Below, piece by piece: positions 6,611 through 14,384 of a DNA stretch of 18,462 nucleotides (the stretch's first letter is position 1; each line of letters starts with the position of its first letter). The translations under genes were made by a program, and so were the position numbers. The notes below the pieces were generated by a model that saw only the letters and a program-made list of their open reading frames with translations, did not search any database and was not told where the DNA came from. Source of the DNA: Deltaproteobacteria bacterium (GTDB lineage: Bacteria > UBA10199 > 2-02-FULL-44-16); the NCBI GenBank assembly GCA_016203825.1, contig JACQMA010000202.1, positions 1 through 18,462 of the forward strand, read 5' to 3'.

Positions 6611-7752
6611 GGGTGCTCATCGCCGCCGGAGGAACGGGAGGGACATTGTATCCCGGCATTGCCCTTGCCCAGGGGATCGTGCGCCGCGCCCCTGATGCCG
6701 ACGTCGTTTTTGTCGGTGCGGGGCGTCCCGTGGAAACGCTTGCCCTGCGAGGGACGCCGTGGAGGCTGGTGACGCTTGCGATGCCGAGGATCAAAGGCCA
6801 GTCGTTGATCGTTCGACTGTGGACGATACTCCAGTTGCCGGTTGTCCTGATCCGCGCTCTCCTTCTCGTTCGGCGTCTTCGTCCGTCGTTGGTTCTAGGT
6901 ATTGGTGGCTACGCCGCTGGGCCCGTTCCACTTGCCGCCGCATTGCAGGGGATTCCGATGGCCATTGTGGTCCCCGATGCCATTCCGGGATTGGCCAATC
7001 GATGGCTGGCCCGTTTTGCGCGACGTATCTTTTTGGGATTTCGCGAGGCCGCGTCCTTTTTTCCTGCGCATAAAGTAAGGGTCACCGGTAATCCCGTTCG
7101 GGAGGAAGTGTTAACTTGTAGTAACGGGCCGCTGCGAGCGAACCCGCAGCGAGTGACTCATTCTATAGTCACTCGCGAGGCGTTCCGAGCAGACAGGCCC
7201 GTCGCCAGCTTCACTGTTCTCTGTAGCGGGGGATCACAAGGGGCGCGTAGTCTCAATCGCGCCGTGGTCGAAGCCCTTCCTCACCTTCGAACGCTTGCGG
7301 GAAAGATCGTCTTCATCCATCAAGTGGGCGCGAAAGAAGACCTCAAGCGCATCGAGTCGGCGTATCGCGTCGCGGGCTTTGCGGCGGACGTCACACCGTT
7401 CATCGATCGTATGTGGGAAAGTTTGGCACGAGCGGATCTCGTGATCACACGCGCTGGAGCGTCGACGATTGCTGAACTCATGGCGTTGGCGAAACCCGCC
7501 ATCCTCGTTCCCTACCCGTTTGCCGCCGATGACCATCAGCGTGCGAATGCTGAAGTGATCGCTCGCTTGGGGGGCGCGATCATGATTCTCGATCGAGATC
7601 TTTCAGGGGAACGATTGGCGAGCGAGATCATGCGCTTCGTGACGCATCCGGAACTTTTGGACAACATGCAGGTGGCGCTCAAAAAAGACGACGCGGCACA
7701 GGCGTCTGATCGTATTGTCGAGGAATGCTGGAAGATGATGAAAGCTGCGTAA
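6607..7752 (+). CDS. murG: MurG-family UDP-GlcNAc transferase (lipid II synthesis), divergent N-terminal motifs
   Basis: A membrane-associated GT-B glycosyltransferase that adds GlcNAc to lipid I on the cytoplasmic face. The C-terminal donor-binding half is standard: GGSQGAR (208-214), TRAGASTIAEL (281-291) and PFAADDHQRANAE (304-316). The N-terminal half keeps GIGGYAAGP (98-106) and AIPGLANR (125-132). However, the usual GGTGGH loop reads GGTGGT (Thr13 for His), and the usual HEQN before A(I/V)PG reads VVPD (121-124). Both are normally strongly conserved. Residues about 173-199 are an extra segment encoded by a palindromic element, between VTGNPVREEV and the GGSQGA domain. The ATGA overlap with ftsW fixes the start. 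The family call is firm from sequence and position; full catalytic competence is less sure. Confidence 0.92.
   Translation: MRVLIAAGGTGGTLYPGIALAQGIVRRAPDADVVFVGAGRPVETLALRGTPWRLVTLAMPRIKGQSLIVRLWTILQLPVVLIRALLLVRRLRPSLVLGIGGYAAGPVPLAAALQGIPMAIVVPDAIPGLANRWLARFARRIFLGFREAASFFPAHKVRVTGNPVREEVLTCSNGPLRANPQRVTHSIVTREAFRADRPVASFTVLCSGGSQGARSLNRAVVEALPHLRTLAGKIVFIHQVGAKEDLKRIESAYRVAGFAADVTPFIDRMWESLARADLVITRAGASTIAELMALAKPAILVPYPFAADDHQRANAEVIARLGGAIMILDRDLSGERLASEIMRFVTHPELLDNMQVALKKDDAAQASDRIVEECWKMMKAA
7124..7202 (+). repeat. Protein-coding palindromic element in murG (same family as murE copy)
   Basis: The outer stem is ACGGGCC (7124-7130) with GGCCCGT (7196-7202). The inner 10-bp perfect stem is GCGAGTGACT (7149-7158) with AGTCACTCGC (7167-7176) around an 8-nt loop. 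It contains the blocks GGCCGCTGCGAG (7127-7138) and CGAGCAGACAGGCC (7186-7199), identical to those in murE. It is translated in the same frame as the murE copy, from NGPLR to RADRPV. The inner part differs completely from murE, so the ends rather than the middle are conserved. Confidence 0.85.
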
Positions 7753-7763
7753 AGGAGCTGTGG

Positions 7764-9140
7764 ATGTTAAACAAGCATCACCACATTCATATGGTTGGCA
7801 TCGGCGGCTCGGGGATGAGCGGAATTGCCGAAGTCCTGCTGACCCTCGGCCATCACGTTACCGGGTCTGACGCCAAGCTCACCACGGCGACGACGCGACT
7901 CAAGCGTCGTGGTGCTAAAATTTTCCGTGGTCATGCACGTGCCCATCTCAACGGAGCGGAGGTGGTGGTCGTCTCTTCGGCGATCAACGGGACGAATCCA
8001 GAAGTCGCCGCCGCGAAGGAACGTGGCATCCCGATCGTTCCGCGTGCCGAGATGCTTGCGGAACTGATGCGACTCAAACACGGTATTGCGGTTGCGGGGA
8101 CGCACGGAAAAACGACGACGACGGCCATGATTGGCGCGATTTTGAGCGAGGCCGGTCTTGATCCGACCATCGTCATCGGCGGCCGCGTGAAGAGTCTGCG
8201 TGCCAACGCGCGTCTTGGAAAGGGCCAGTATTTGGTCGCCGAGACCGATGAATCGGATCGGTCATTTTTGTTGCTGAGTCCCGTGATCAGCGTTGTCACG
8301 AACATCGATCCCGAACATATGGAGTGCTACCGGGATTTTGCCGATCTGCAGCAGGCCTTTGTCGATTTTGCGAATAAGGTGCCATTCTATGGTGCGGTCA
8401 TCGCATGCACCGATCATCCGGTCGTGCGCCGGCTCGCCAAACGCTTCACGCGTCGCGTGATCACCTATGGAACAAAACGTGCAGACTACGTCGCCTCACA
8501 TATTCGTCAACAGGGTGCGATGCTCACGTTTGATGTCCTTCATCGCGGTGAAACGATGGGATCGATCGCGATGACGATGGTGGGAAAACACTACGCCCTC
8601 AACGCGCTTGCCGCCATTGCCGTGGCACGTGAAGTGGGGATCGCGTTTCCGGTGATTCGGCGCGCGCTCAAAAACTTCAAGGGCGTAGCACGCCGGTTCG
8701 AGATCCTTCGGAGCCACGATCCGATCGTGGTCGACGATTACGGTCATCATCCGGTGGAGATCGCAGCGACGATCAATGCCGCGCGTTCGGCATGGCCTTC
8801 GCTGCGACTCGTTGTCGTGATGCAACCGCATCGCTACACGAGATTGCGCGACCACTTTGATGCATTTGTGCGTTCCGTCCGCGGGGCCGATGTGATATGC
8901 ATAACGAATGTTTACGCTGCGAGCGAGAAGCCGCTCGCGGGAACCACAGGAGAAAAACTATGGCAGCAGGTAAAGAAGACGTATCCCCGGAAACAACTTG
9001 TGTGGACGCCGACGGGAGCGGATGTGCTGGCGACGCTTCCACAACTCGTTTCGAAGGAGGACCTCGTCCTCTTTCTCGGAGCGGGCGACGTGACGGCGCT
9101 CGCTCGAACGTTTACGAAGGGATTGACCTCTCGCTCCTAA
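7764..9140 (+). CDS. murC: UDP-N-acetylmuramate--L-alanine ligase MurC
   Basis: A cytoplasmic Mur ligase that adds the first L-Ala to UDP-MurNAc. The N-terminal motif is HMVGIGGSGMSGIAEVL (residues 9-25). The P-loop is GTHGKTTTT (112-120). ETDESDRSFLLL, TNIDPEHMECY, DDYGHHPVEI and MQPHRYTR are all standard for MurC. It has 458 residues, which is normal, and no inserted repeat. ATG 7764 has AAGGAG (7752-7757) six bases upstream, overlapping the murG stop. It is followed by murB after a 47-base gap. Confidence 0.97.
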   Translation: MLNKHHHIHMVGIGGSGMSGIAEVLLTLGHHVTGSDAKLTTATTRLKRRGAKIFRGHARAHLNGAEVVVVSSAINGTNPEVAAAKERGIPIVPRAEMLAELMRLKHGIAVAGTHGKTTTTAMIGAILSEAGLDPTIVIGGRVKSLRANARLGKGQYLVAETDESDRSFLLLSPVISVVTNIDPEHMECYRDFADLQQAFVDFANKVPFYGAVIACTDHPVVRRLAKRFTRRVITYGTKRADYVASHIRQQGAMLTFDVLHRGETMGSIAMTMVGKHYALNALAAIAVAREVGIAFPVIRRALKNFKGVARRFEILRSHDPIVVDDYGHHPVEIAATINAARSAWPSLRLVVVMQPHRYTRLRDHFDAFVRSVRGADVICITNVYAASEKPLAGTTGEKLWQQVKKTYPRKQLVWTPTGADVLATLPQLVSKEDLVLFLGAGDVTALARTFTKGLTSRS

Positions 9141-9187
9141 CGCCTCGGCAACGAGCGCGGCTGGAGCGGGAACAGGAAGACTTTCAT

Positions 9188-10138
9188 ATGACGCGACTTC
9201 ATCAGGAGAAGTTGAAAACGCTTGCGCGGACGGTGTTTGACGAACCGATGAGCCGACACACGACCTTGGGCGTTGGCGGTCCCGTCGATGCGTTGGTCGA
9301 CGTGACGACGCGCGACGAATTGAAATCGGTCCTCGCCTGGTGTCAGGATGAAAACGTCCCCTTCTTTTTTCTGGGCGGGGGCAGTAATCTCCTCGTGCGC
9401 GATGGCGGTATTCGGGGAATCGCGATTCGCCTTGCTGGTGAGTTTGAAACGTTCTGCGTCGACCATGAAAGCGGGGACGATATTTTCGTGACGGCCGGAG
9501 CGGCCGTGTCGCTCACGAAACTTATTCGTTGGAGTCTCGACCAGGGCCTCACCGGGATCGAGACACTTGCTGGCATTCCCGGTTGCATCGGCGGAAATAT
9601 TCGCATGAATGCCGGAACACACCTGGGTGCGATCGGTGATCGTGTCGAAGACGTGACCATCATGAATGCCCAGGGGCGAGAGATGACGATTCCGCATCGC
9701 GGCCTCGACTTTCAGTATCGCCGGGTGCGCCTCCCGCAGGCCGCGGCAATTCTTCGCGCGGTACTCAAACTTCAACGTGGCGATATGGAGAAGGCGCGTG
9801 CCACCTTCAAGGAACTCCTCGATCGGAGACGCACGACGCAGCCGGTTGCCACGCAGAACTGTGGTTGCGCCTTCAAGAATCCGGACAAGACGTCGGCGGG
9901 GAAGTTGATCGACGACGCGGGACTCAAGGGCGTGCGTGTCGGTGGCGCGCGCGTCTCGCCGCTCCATGCGAACTTTATTCTGAATGAAGGAAACGCGACG
10001 GCCCACGACGTGATCGTCTTGCTGAATCTCGTGCGGGAACGCGTGAAGGAAGAAAGTGGCGTGTTGTTGGAACATGAGGTGGTGATGGTGGGAGAAGAGA
10101 AAAAAAGAAGTGGAAAGGAAAAAAGATCGCGGTGCTGA
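9188..10138 (+). CDS. murB: UDP-N-acetylenolpyruvoylglucosamine reductase MurB
   Basis: A cytoplasmic FAD enzyme that reduces UDP-GlcNAc-enolpyruvate to UDP-MurNAc. The FAD-binding motif GGGSNLLVRDGG begins near residue 63. AGIPGCIGGNIRMNAG, QYRR, FKNPDKTSAGKLIDDAGLKG, HANFILN and the LEHEV glutamate near the C-terminus support the call. The residue matching the general-acid serine of the (A/C)GSxFKNP motif (Ser229 in E. coli) is Cys227 here (NCGCAFKNP). The start at 9188 has AGGA (9174-9177) about 10 bases upstream. A longer frame reaches back into murC, but its extra residues overlap conserved murC coding and look non-native. The tail after EVVMVG is a lysine/arginine-rich run (EEKKRSGKEKRSRC) produced by the A-rich murB/ddl junction. 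It overlaps the annotated ddl start by 7 bases. Confidence 0.94.
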   Translation: MTRLHQEKLKTLARTVFDEPMSRHTTLGVGGPVDALVDVTTRDELKSVLAWCQDENVPFFFLGGGSNLLVRDGGIRGIAIRLAGEFETFCVDHESGDDIFVTAGAAVSLTKLIRWSLDQGLTGIETLAGIPGCIGGNIRMNAGTHLGAIGDRVEDVTIMNAQGREMTIPHRGLDFQYRRVRLPQAAAILRAVLKLQRGDMEKARATFKELLDRRRTTQPVATQNCGCAFKNPDKTSAGKLIDDAGLKGVRVGGARVSPLHANFILNEGNATAHDVIVLLNLVRERVKEESGVLLEHEVVMVGEEKKRSGKEKRSRC

Positions 10139-11028
10139 TGGGCGGACCTTCGAAGGAACGAGAGGTTTCGCTTCGCAGCGGTCGTGCGGTGCTCGCAGCA
10201 CTCCAGCGTCGCGGATACGACGCAGTTGAAATCGATGCCGCCGCTGATCTCCCCGATCGGTTGCGGAGAGAAGGGATCGCGGCCGTCTTCATCGCCTTGC
10301 ACGGAAAGCTTGGTGAAGATGGCTGTGTGCAGGGCATGCTCGAATGGCTGGGCATCCCGTACACCGGTGCCGGAGTTCTGGGATCGTCCGTCGGGATGGA
10401 CAAAGTCGTGTGCAAACGAACCGCGCAGAGTCTCGGCATTCCCGTGGCGCCAGACGCCATTTTTATTGCGGGCAGGGATGACCCCACAACATTTGGAACA
10501 ACACTCCCGATGTCGTTGCCCGTGATCGTGAAACCGTCGCGCGAAGGATCGACGATCAATGTCACGATCGTCCAGACCACGGCAGAACTTTCCGCAGCGA
10601 TCCCACACGCCTGCGAATCCGATGGAACCGTCCTCGTCGAGAAATACGTGAAGGGCACAGAACTCACGGTGGGACTTCTGGAAGGGAAGGCCCTCCCCGT
10701 CGTGGAGATTGTGCCGAAAAGCGGATTTTACGACTATACCTCCAAGTATACGAAGGGGATGACGGAGTATATCGTCCCTGCGCGCATCGATGCGGAAACC
10801 ACCAAGGCGTTGCGAGCTTGGAGCGAAAAGTTGGCAGAAATTGTTGGCGCCGTTGGTTTCGCGCGTGCTGATTATATGATGGAAAACCACGACGTGGTTT
10901 TTTTAGAGCTCAATACGATCCCCGGCATGACCGATCTCTCGCTCGTCCCGATGGCGGCACGCGCAGCGGGGATTGAGTTTGATGAGTTGTGTGAACGTAT
11001 TTTGGAAGGAGCGTCGCTCAAGGCATGA
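10132..11028 (+). CDS. ddl: D-alanine--D-alanine ligase Ddl
   Basis: A cytoplasmic ATP-grasp enzyme that makes D-Ala-D-Ala for MurF. Motifs are LMGGPSKEREVSLRSG, ALHGKLGEDGCVQG, LEWLGIPYTGAG, KPSREGS, VEKYVKGTELTVG and LELNTIPGMTDLSLVP. The 298 residues are near the family norm. The start is doubtful. The normal Ddl N-terminus (KKIAVLMGG) is encoded in this frame from about 10120, but the only standard start codons are GTG 10132 and ATG 10138, inside that conserved strand. The frame is open back to a TGA at 10075-10077. AGGA at 10116-10119 is 12 bases from GTG 10132 but only six from an ATC codon at 10126. GTG is used here by default. The stop overlaps the ftsQ start. Confidence 0.93.
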   Translation: MLMGGPSKEREVSLRSGRAVLAALQRRGYDAVEIDAAADLPDRLRREGIAAVFIALHGKLGEDGCVQGMLEWLGIPYTGAGVLGSSVGMDKVVCKRTAQSLGIPVAPDAIFIAGRDDPTTFGTTLPMSLPVIVKPSREGSTINVTIVQTTAELSAAIPHACESDGTVLVEKYVKGTELTVGLLEGKALPVVEIVPKSGFYDYTSKYTKGMTEYIVPARIDAETTKALRAWSEKLAEIVGAVGFARADYMMENHDVVFLELNTIPGMTDLSLVPMAARAAGIEFDELCERILEGASLKA

Positions 11029-11795
11029 GTGTTTTCTTGGAACGACAAAAGGTGCGCAAGCAGAAGGCGGTGATTCGCTCGATGCGGCGTTTGAAGCGCA
11101 CCGTGACATCCTTTCTGATTGTGGGGAGCGGGTGCGCCCTTCTCTATGCGGCCTACCTCGTGATTTTTTCAAGCCCACTTTTTGCCGTGCGCGAGATCCT
11201 GGTTCGAGGGACGTGGAAGCACATCGATGCCGATGCGCTCGCAAAACTTTCCGGGGTCGAAGTCGGAACGAACCTCTTTGCCCTCGATGTGGAAACAGTT
11301 CAGCAACGTTTACATGAGAACGTATGGATTCGTCGAGCCGCCGTGCGTCGTCACCCACCCCACACGCTTTTGATTTTTGTCGAAGAATACGAGCCGGCAG
11401 CGATCGTGGCCGCCGACAAACTCTTCTTCATCGATGCCGAAGGCGTTGTCTTTAAACTAGTCGAAGCGGCCGATGAAAAAGGATATCCCGTGCTCACGGG
11501 AATGGCGGCAACCGATGATGAGCGACTCCGCCAGGCGCTCGAGATCGCAACGACCGCTGATCGCATGAGTCCGTTGGGGCACGCGGTCATCGCCGAGGTC
11601 AATTACCACGAGGTGCGCGGATATTCGCTCGTTATCGATACCGGATCGCCCATCGCGATTCTCGTCGGCAACAACGACATTGAAGAACGATTACGGAATC
11701 TCAAAATGGTTGAAGAAGATATTCGCAGTCGCGGAAGGATCTGGTACATTGTGGCCAACGATCCAGAGCGCATTGTGGTGAGGTATAAAGGATAG
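11025..11795 (+). CDS. ftsQ: Cell division protein FtsQ
   Basis: A bitopic inner-membrane divisome protein that links early and late division proteins (with FtsB and FtsL) in the periplasm. It has 256 residues: a basic cytoplasmic N-terminus (KVRKQKAVIRSMRRLKR), one membrane helix (about residues 25-47) and a POTRA domain (SPLFAVREILVRG through HTLLIFVEEYEPAAI). The FtsQ/DivIB beta domain follows (LFFIDAEGVVF, YPVLTG, and a C-terminal RIWYIVANDPERIVVRYKG strand). The ATGA overlap with ddl fixes the start. Its place before ftsA supports FtsQ over other POTRA proteins. Confidence 0.94.
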   Translation: MSVFLERQKVRKQKAVIRSMRRLKRTVTSFLIVGSGCALLYAAYLVIFSSPLFAVREILVRGTWKHIDADALAKLSGVEVGTNLFALDVETVQQRLHENVWIRRAAVRRHPPHTLLIFVEEYEPAAIVAADKLFFIDAEGVVFKLVEAADEKGYPVLTGMAATDDERLRQALEIATTADRMSPLGHAVIAEVNYHEVRGYSLVIDTGSPIAILVGNNDIEERLRNLKMVEEDIRSRGRIWYIVANDPERIVVRYKG

Positions 11796-11819
11796 GACTC
11801 TTGAGAAAGGGGGAAAGTT

Positions 11820-13049
11820 ATGGCGAAGAAGGATCATATCGTTGTTGGCCTCGACATTGGCACAACGAAAATCTGTGCGATTGTCGGGGAGGTGACCGAT
11901 GAGGGCATCGGCATCGTCGGCATCGGATCCCACCCATCGAAGGGACTTCGTAAGGGAGTGGTGATCAACATCGAGAGCACCGTTTCGTCGATCAAGAAGG
12001 CGGTCGAAGAGGCGGAGCTAATGGCAGGCTGCGAGATTACCTCGGTGTACGCCGGTATCGCCGGCGGTCACATCAAGGGGATCAACAGCCACGGCATTGT
12101 TGCCATCAAGGAGAAAGAGGTCACGGCGGCCGATGTTGACCGCGTGATCGACGCCGCGCAGGCCGTCTCGATCCCGCTCGATCGCGAGGTGATTCACGTC
12201 ATCCCCCAGCAGTTCATCGTCGACGATCAAGATGGCGTGCGCGATCCGGTCGGCATGAGTGGTGTGCGCCTCGAAACCAAAGTCCACATCGTGACGGGGG
12301 CTGTCACCTCAGCCCAAAACATTATCAAATGTTGCAACCGTGCCGGTTTGAACGTGAACGACATCATCTTGCAGCAATTTGCGAGTGCCGATGCCGTGCT
12401 CTCCGGCGATGAACGCGAACTCGGTGTAGCACTCGTCGACATCGGTGGCGGAACGACCGACATCGCCGTCTTTTCCGGTGGCAGCATCGTGCACACGGCC
12501 GTCCTCACCGTTGGGGGCAATCACCTGACGAACGACATCGCGGTGGGACTCCGAACGCCCGCGCACGAAGCCGAGAAGATCAAACAAAAATATGGTTGCT
12601 GCATGGTGGGGCTCGTGCACAAGGACGAGACGATCGAAGTCCCGTCCGTGGGGGGGCGCAACCCCCGCGTTCTCTCGCGACAGATTCTTGCCGAAATTGC
12701 CGAGCCACGCATGGAAGAAATTTTTACCCTCGTGCAGCAAGAGATCGTTCGTGCCGGGTGCGAAGACATGATGGCGGCGGGCCTCGTCATTACCGGTGGA
12801 ACCTCCATTATGGAAGGGGCGAGCGAGCTTGCCGAGCAGGTCTTCAATCTTCCCGTACGACGCGGCTCTCCGATGGCGATTGGTGGCCTCGTCGATGTGG
12901 TGCGCAGTCCCATGTATGCGACCGGCGTTGGCTTGGTTCGTGTCGGGGCATCGGGTGTGAACGATCAACGTCGTTTCAAATCGCGCGATCGCAACACCTA
13001 CTCCAAGGTCAGGGAGAGGATGAAGGAGTGGCTCGGAGAAATATTTTAA
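11820..13049 (+). CDS. ftsA: Cell division protein FtsA
   Basis: An actin-like ATPase that tethers FtsZ to the inner membrane and recruits late divisome proteins. It has 409 residues. The N-terminal phosphate-binding signature VVGLDIGTTKICAIVGEV, the SHPSKGLRKGVVINIE region, ALVDIGGGTTDIAVF and the VITGGTSIMEG adenosine motif are all typical. The C-terminus ends in an amphipathic helix-like KVRERMKEWLGEIF, matching the FtsA membrane anchor. The start at 11820 follows a purine-rich site (AAAGGGGGAAAG just upstream). It lies 24 bases after ftsQ and 27 before ftsZ, as expected for ftsQAZ. Confidence 0.97.
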   Translation: MAKKDHIVVGLDIGTTKICAIVGEVTDEGIGIVGIGSHPSKGLRKGVVINIESTVSSIKKAVEEAELMAGCEITSVYAGIAGGHIKGINSHGIVAIKEKEVTAADVDRVIDAAQAVSIPLDREVIHVIPQQFIVDDQDGVRDPVGMSGVRLETKVHIVTGAVTSAQNIIKCCNRAGLNVNDIILQQFASADAVLSGDERELGVALVDIGGGTTDIAVFSGGSIVHTAVLTVGGNHLTNDIAVGLRTPAHEAEKIKQKYGCCMVGLVHKDETIEVPSVGGRNPRVLSRQILAEIAEPRMEEIFTLVQQEIVRAGCEDMMAAGLVITGGTSIMEGASELAEQVFNLPVRRGSPMAIGGLVDVVRSPMYATGVGLVRVGASGVNDQRRFKSRDRNTYSKVRERMKEWLGEIF

Positions 13050-13064
13050 CAGTCGTTAACCTAC

Positions 13065-13071
13065 AAGGAGG
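13065..13071 (+). promoter_or_regulatory. Strong ribosome binding site of ftsZ
   Basis: AAGGAGG lies five bases before the ftsZ ATG at 13077. It is the best Shine-Dalgarno match on the + strand of the operon. Most other genes here have weak sites or overlapping starts, so this fits the high expression expected of FtsZ. Confidence 0.85.
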
Positions 13072-13076
13072 GTGCC

Positions 13077-14375
13077 ATGTTTGAACTTGTTGAGAGTGTT
13101 GGGCAGAGTGCCAGAATCAAGGTGATTGGCGTTGGTGGTGGTGGTGGCAATGCGGTGAACACGATGTTGGAGTTGGGACTGGATGGTGTCGATTTCGTCG
13201 CCGCCAATACCGACCTTCAAGCACTGCATGTCAGTCGTGTGACCGATAAAATTCAACTGGGCCGCGAACTGACCAAGGGGTTGGGAGCTGGCGCTAATCC
13301 CGATGTGGGTCGCAATGCCGCCCTCGAAGATCAGCGCGCGATTGTCGAACACTTCGAAGGTGCCGACATGGTTTTCATCACCGCGGGCATGGGTGGTGGG
13401 ACCGGGACGGGGGGCGCACCCGTGATTGCGAAACTTGCCAAAGAAGTCGGCGCACTGACCGTCGGTGTGGTGACGAAACCGTTCGCGTTTGAAGGTCGTC
13501 AGCGCATGTTGCAGGCCGAGCGCGGCATCAACGAGCTTCGCGAAGTCGTCGACACATTGATCACGATTCCGAACGAAAAACTTCTGCACCTTGTCGCGCG
13601 CGATGTCACGATGATCGATGCGTTCAAGCAGGCCGACCGCGTCCTCTACCAGGCGGTCAAGGGGATCTCCGATTTGATTACCGTCCACGGACTCATCAAT
13701 CTTGATTTTGCCGATGTGCGTACGATCATGAACGAGATGGGCATGGCCCTCATGGGCAGCGGAACGTCCGCAGGCGAAGGGCGTGCCATCGAAGCTGCGA
13801 CGCAGGCGATCTCGTCGCCGCTCCTCGAAGATGTGTCGATCAAGGGTGCCACGGGCGTGCTCATCAATATCACGGGTGGTTCCGATATGACGCTCCACGA
13901 GATCAGCGAGGCGTCGAAAATCATCCAAGAAGAAGCGCACGAAGATGCGAACATCCTCTTTGGTGCGGTCATCGACGAGAGCCTGAAAGGGAGCATGCGA
14001 GTCACGGTCATTGCCACGGGCTTCAATAAGCCTCTGCAACGGATGGTGCGTCAGCCCCAACCGACAACGACACCGTCCCAGCCGACGACGTACAGTCCGA
14101 CGATGGAGGTTGGTGTCATGACACCACCGAGGACCCAACGGCCGACGATGGAGCCGCGCACGATGAACTCCCCGACGGGTGCGAGTTACGCGTTTCCTTC
14201 GGGGGCGATGCGCAATGTTCCGCCACCACGTCCGACGATCGAAACCGAGATTCCGGGTTCGCGGAGCAGCATGGAGAGTGGGTTGCTCAAAGATCTTCCG
14301 AAGGAAGTGGGGATTCTGGAATTCCAGAACGATCAGTACGACATCCCCACGTTTCTCCGGAAACAAGCGGATTGA
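13077..14375 (+). CDS. ftsZ: Cell division protein FtsZ
   Basis: The tubulin-like GTPase that forms the cytokinetic ring. It has 432 residues. [13 protein letters not shown] (residues 18-30) and the tubulin signature GGGTGTG (106-112) are intact. [28 protein letters not shown] and the [12 protein letters not shown] segment are standard. A Pro/Thr-rich linker follows (about 335-400, with several PTM triplets). The C-terminal peptide [12 protein letters not shown], which binds FtsA and other partners, is present. This is the last gene of the cluster in the window. No clear terminator is visible before the convergent gene nine bases away. Confidence 0.98.
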   Translation: MFELVESVGQSARIKVIGVGGGGGNAVNTMLELGLDGVDFVAANTDLQALHVSRVTDKIQLGRELTKGLGAGANPDVGRNAALEDQRAIVEHFEGADMVFITAGMGGGTGTGGAPVIAKLAKEVGALTVGVVTKPFAFEGRQRMLQAERGINELREVVDTLITIPNEKLLHLVARDVTMIDAFKQADRVLYQAVKGISDLITVHGLINLDFADVRTIMNEMGMALMGSGTSAGEGRAIEAATQAISSPLLEDVSIKGATGVLINITGGSDMTLHEISEASKIIQEEAHEDANILFGAVIDESLKGSMRVTVIATGFNKPLQRMVRQPQPTTTPSQPTTYSPTMEVGVMTPPRTQRPTMEPRTMNSPTGASYAFPSGAMRNVPPPRPTIETEIPGSRSSMESGLLKDLPKEVGILEFQNDQYDIPTFLRKQAD

Positions 14376-14384
14376 GAGATCCCT

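Noticed and set aside
8897..9187. Longer murB start, extending 97 codons back into murC
   Set aside because: The extra residues overlap conserved murC coding and do not resemble a MurB N-terminus. ATG 9188 has a ribosome site and fits the family length.
13056..14366. 436-residue antisense open frame opposite ftsZ
   Set aside because: It mirrors ftsZ codon structure, with a low-complexity His/Arg/Asp-rich product. The + strand ftsZ is certain.
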